Origin: Rhodobacter xanthinilyticus
GTDB lineage: Bacteria > Pseudomonadota > Alphaproteobacteria > Rhodobacterales > Rhodobacteraceae
Reading direction: 5' to 3'
Length of the DNA: 64,000 nt
NCBI RefSeq assembly: GCF_001856665.1
Contig: NZ_CP017781.1
Span: forward strand, 620,001 to 684,000
The position numbers and the translations under genes were made by a program. Numbering within the stretch: the stretch's first letter is position 1; each line of letters begins with the position of its first letter. The notes below the pieces were generated by a model, which was not told the DNA's origin, ran no database searches, and was given only the letters and a program-made list of their open reading frames with translations. This document shows positions 62,059 through 64,000 of this stretch, in pieces.

Positions 62059-64000
62059 TCAGCCCTCCAGCGCGTCGTGGACGAGCGCCTCCTGCTCGGC
62101 CTTGTGGCGCGAGGCGAGACCCGTCGCGGGCGAGGCCGAGGCCGCACGGCCGGCATAACGCGCGCGGCTGTGCTTGGCGTCGATCTTCGAGAGCACCCAT
62201 TCGATGTTCGGCTCGACGAAGGTCCAGGCGCCCTGGTTCTTCGGCTCTTCCTGGCACCAGATCACCTCGGCATCCTTGAAGCGCGAGAGTTCGGTGACCA
62301 TCGAATGCGCCGGGAACGGGTAGAACTGTTCGAGGCGCAGGATGTAGACATCCTCGAGGCCGCGCTTGTCGCGCTCGGCCAGCAGGTCGTAATAGACCTT
62401 GCCCGAGCAGATCACGACGCGCTTGATCTCGGCATCGGGCTTCACGCGGAACTCCGAATTGCCGTGCTTTTGCTGCACGTCGGCGTCATCCCACATCACC
62501 CGGCGGAAGAACGAGCCGGTGGTGAATTCCTCGGCCTTCGACACGCACAGCGGGTGACGCAGGAGCGATTTCGGCGTCATCAGGATCAAGGGCTTGCGGA
62601 AGTTGCGATGGATCTGGCGGCGCAGGATGTGGAAGTAGTTCGCCGGGGTCGAGACATTGGCGACGATCCAGTTATCCTCGGCCGAGAGCTGCAAGAAGCG
62701 CTCGAGGCGCGCCGAGCTGTGCTCGGGGCCCTGGCCCTCGAAGCCATGCGGCAAGAGGCACACAAGCCCCGACATCCGCAGCCATTTGCGCTCGCCCGAG
62801 TTGATGAACTGGTCGAACATGATCTGCGCGCCGTTGGCGAAATCGCCGAACTGGGCCTCCCAGAGGGTCAGCGCGTTCGGTTCCGCGAGCGAATAGCCAT
62901 ATTCGAACCCGAGCACCGCATATTCCGAGAGCATCGAGTCGATGACCTCATAGCGCGCCTGGCCGGGCTTGATGTGGTTGAGCGGGTAGTAGCGCTCTTC
63001 GGTCGCCTGGTCGATCAGCCCCGAATGGCGCTGCGAGAAGGTGCCGCGGGTGCAGTCCTGGCCCGAGAGACGGACGGCGAAGCCCTCCGAGAGCAGCGTG
63101 CCGAAGGCGAGCGCTTCGCCGGTCGCCCAATCGAAGCCCGCGCCGGTCTCGAACATCTTCTTCTTCGCGTCGAGCTGGCGCGCGACGGTCTTGTGGATGT
63201 CGAAATCCGACGGATAGGAGGTCAGCGCCGCGCCCACTTCGGCGAAGGTCTCGGGCGAGACCGGCGTGACGCCCGCGTCGTAATCGGCCTTCTCGCGGTC
63301 GAGGTGTTTCCAGCGGCCATCGAGCCAGTCGGCCTTGTTCGGCTTGAACTGCTTGCCGGCCTCGAAATCTTCGTTGAGCTTGGCCTGGAAGGCCGCCTTC
63401 ATGTCCTCGATCTCGCCTTCCGGGATCAGCCCGTCGGCGACCAGCCGCTCGGTGTAGAGTTGCAGCGTCGTCTTGTGGCCCTTGATGTTTTTATACATCT
63501 GCGGGTTGGTGAACATCGGCTCGTCGCCTTCGTTGTGACCGAAGCGGCGATAGCAGAAGATGTCGATGACGACATCCTTGTGGAACTTCTGGCGGAACTC
63601 GGTCGCGACCTTGGCGGCGTGCACGACCGCCTCCGGGTCATCGCCGTTGACGTGGAAGATCGGCGCTTCCACCATCAGCGCGATATCGGTCGGATAGGGC
63701 GAGGTGCGCGAGAAATGCGGCGCGGTGGTGAAGCCGATCTGGTTGTTCACCACGATATGGATGCAGCCGCCGGTGCGATGGCCCTTGATCCCCGAGAGCT
63801 GGAGACATTCCGCCACAACGCCCTGGCCGGCGAACGCCGCGTCGCCGTGGAGCAGGATCGGCAGCACCTGGGTGCGGTCCTCATCGGCGAGCTGGTCCTG
63901 CTTGGCGCGGACCTTGCCGAGCACGACCGGGTTCACCGCCTCGAGGTGCGAGGGGTTGGCGGTCAGGCTGAGGTGGACGGTATGGCCGTCGAAGGTGCGG
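62059..64000 (-). CDS. odhA: 2-oxoglutarate dehydrogenase E1 (5' end outside window)
   Basis: The C-terminal ~647 residues of the thiamine-diphosphate E1 that decarboxylates 2-oxoglutarate in the TCA cycle. Motifs include the ThDP-binding GDAAFAGQGVVAECLQLSG and VVNNQIGFTT, and the pyrimidine-binding region NALTLWEAQFGDFANGAQ. The frame is open to the window edge (it reads RTFDGHTVHLSLTANPSHLE there), so the start lies outside. First visible gene of odhA-odhB-lpdA. Confidence 0.95.
   Translation of the reverse strand, partial: RTFDGHTVHLSLTANPSHLEAVNPVVLGKVRAKQDQLADEDRTQVLPILLHGDAAFAGQGVVAECLQLSGIKGHRTGGCIHIVVNNQIGFTTAPHFSRTSPYPTDIALMVEAPIFHVNGDDPEAVVHAAKVATEFRQKFHKDVVIDIFCYRRFGHNEGDEPMFTNPQMYKNIKGHKTTLQLYTERLVADGLIPEGEIEDMKAAFQAKLNEDFEAGKQFKPNKADWLDGRWKHLDREKADYDAGVTPVSPETFAEVGAALTSYPSDFDIHKTVARQLDAKKKMFETGAGFDWATGEALAFGTLLSEGFAVRLSGQDCTRGTFSQRHSGLIDQATEERYYPLNHIKPGQARYEVIDSMLSEYAVLGFEYGYSLAEPNALTLWEAQFGDFANGAQIMFDQFINSGERKWLRMSGLVCLLPHGFEGQGPEHSSARLERFLQLSAEDNWIVANVSTPANYFHILRRQIHRNFRKPLILMTPKSLLRHPLCVSKAEEFTTGSFFRRVMWDDADVQQKHGNSEFRVKPDAEIKRVVICSGKVYYDLLAERDKRGLEDVYILRLEQFYPFPAHSMVTELSRFKDAEVIWCQEEPKNQGAWTFVEPNIEWVLSKIDAKHSRARYAGRAASASPATGLASRHKAEQEALVHDALEG

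Overview
The window is one high-GC, tightly packed chromosome segment that looks like Rhodobacteraceae (Alphaproteobacteria, Rhodobacter-like). The evidence is the GcrA cell-cycle regulator, a smoEFGK-smoS-mtlK polyol operon close to the one known from Rhodobacter sphaeroides, the Ccl/Ccm cytochrome c genes, an ImuA-ImuB-DnaE2 cassette with an alphaproteobacterial-type LexA box, and a TIGR02300-type acidic protein. No plasmid origin, CRISPR array or rRNA gene was seen.
Layout: 1-5.5 kb holds the end of a class III aminotransferase gene, an Lrp regulator, a metal-binding HMA protein, a low-molecular-weight phosphatase, a CobB-type deacylase, rpmB and meaB. 5.6-13.8 kb holds a DUF3108 protein, hrpB, argF-argD, gcrA and rimO, and contains several copies of a GC-rich intergenic repeat. 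13.8-21.4 kb holds two related secreted repeat proteins, ettA, tRNA-Leu, an enoyl-CoA hydratase and ccmF-ccmH. 21.6-30 kb is a complete sorbitol/mannitol uptake and oxidation locus (LacI regulator, ABC transporter, two dehydrogenases, fructokinase) with a matching operator in front of the regulator and of the operon. 30-39.9 kb carries an RND efflux pair and the SOS mutagenesis cassette. 40-44.8 kb is a probable acetoin/2,3-butanediol locus: an AcoR-like activator with a degenerate AAA+ domain, a flavin monooxygenase-like protein and a Zn-dependent butanediol dehydrogenase. 44.9-47.7 kb encodes envelope proteins, including a TMEM43 family member, next to a LuxR-type HTH remnant.
47.76-54.39 kb is a mosaic island of insertion sequences: an IS3 copy, an IS256 transposase remnant, an IS21 element and an IS5 element. 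They surround a LysR regulator and a divergently transcribed secreted two-domain ABM-like protein. Reconstructing the IS21 target shows that the element split this protein's signal peptide. The IS5 element removed the start of a four-knuckle zinc protein at the right edge. A second, nearly identical IS3 copy (56.4-57.6 kb) lies between a YgjP-type metallopeptidase gene and a GntR regulator gene and is flanked by unusual 16-bp direct repeats.
58.3-64 kb returns to housekeeping genes: a hotdog thioesterase and the minus-strand odhA-odhB-lpdA operon for 2-oxoglutarate dehydrogenase. Its odhB has two lipoyl domains and an internal Shine-Dalgarno plus ATG exactly where a one-domain protein would start.
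The most unusual points are the AcoR-like regulator without the sigma-54 contact loop, the IS-split signal peptide, the 16-bp repeats around an IS3 element, the apparently leaderless SOS and GntR promoters, and several small repeat families. All functional names rest on reading the translated sequences; no database search was run.
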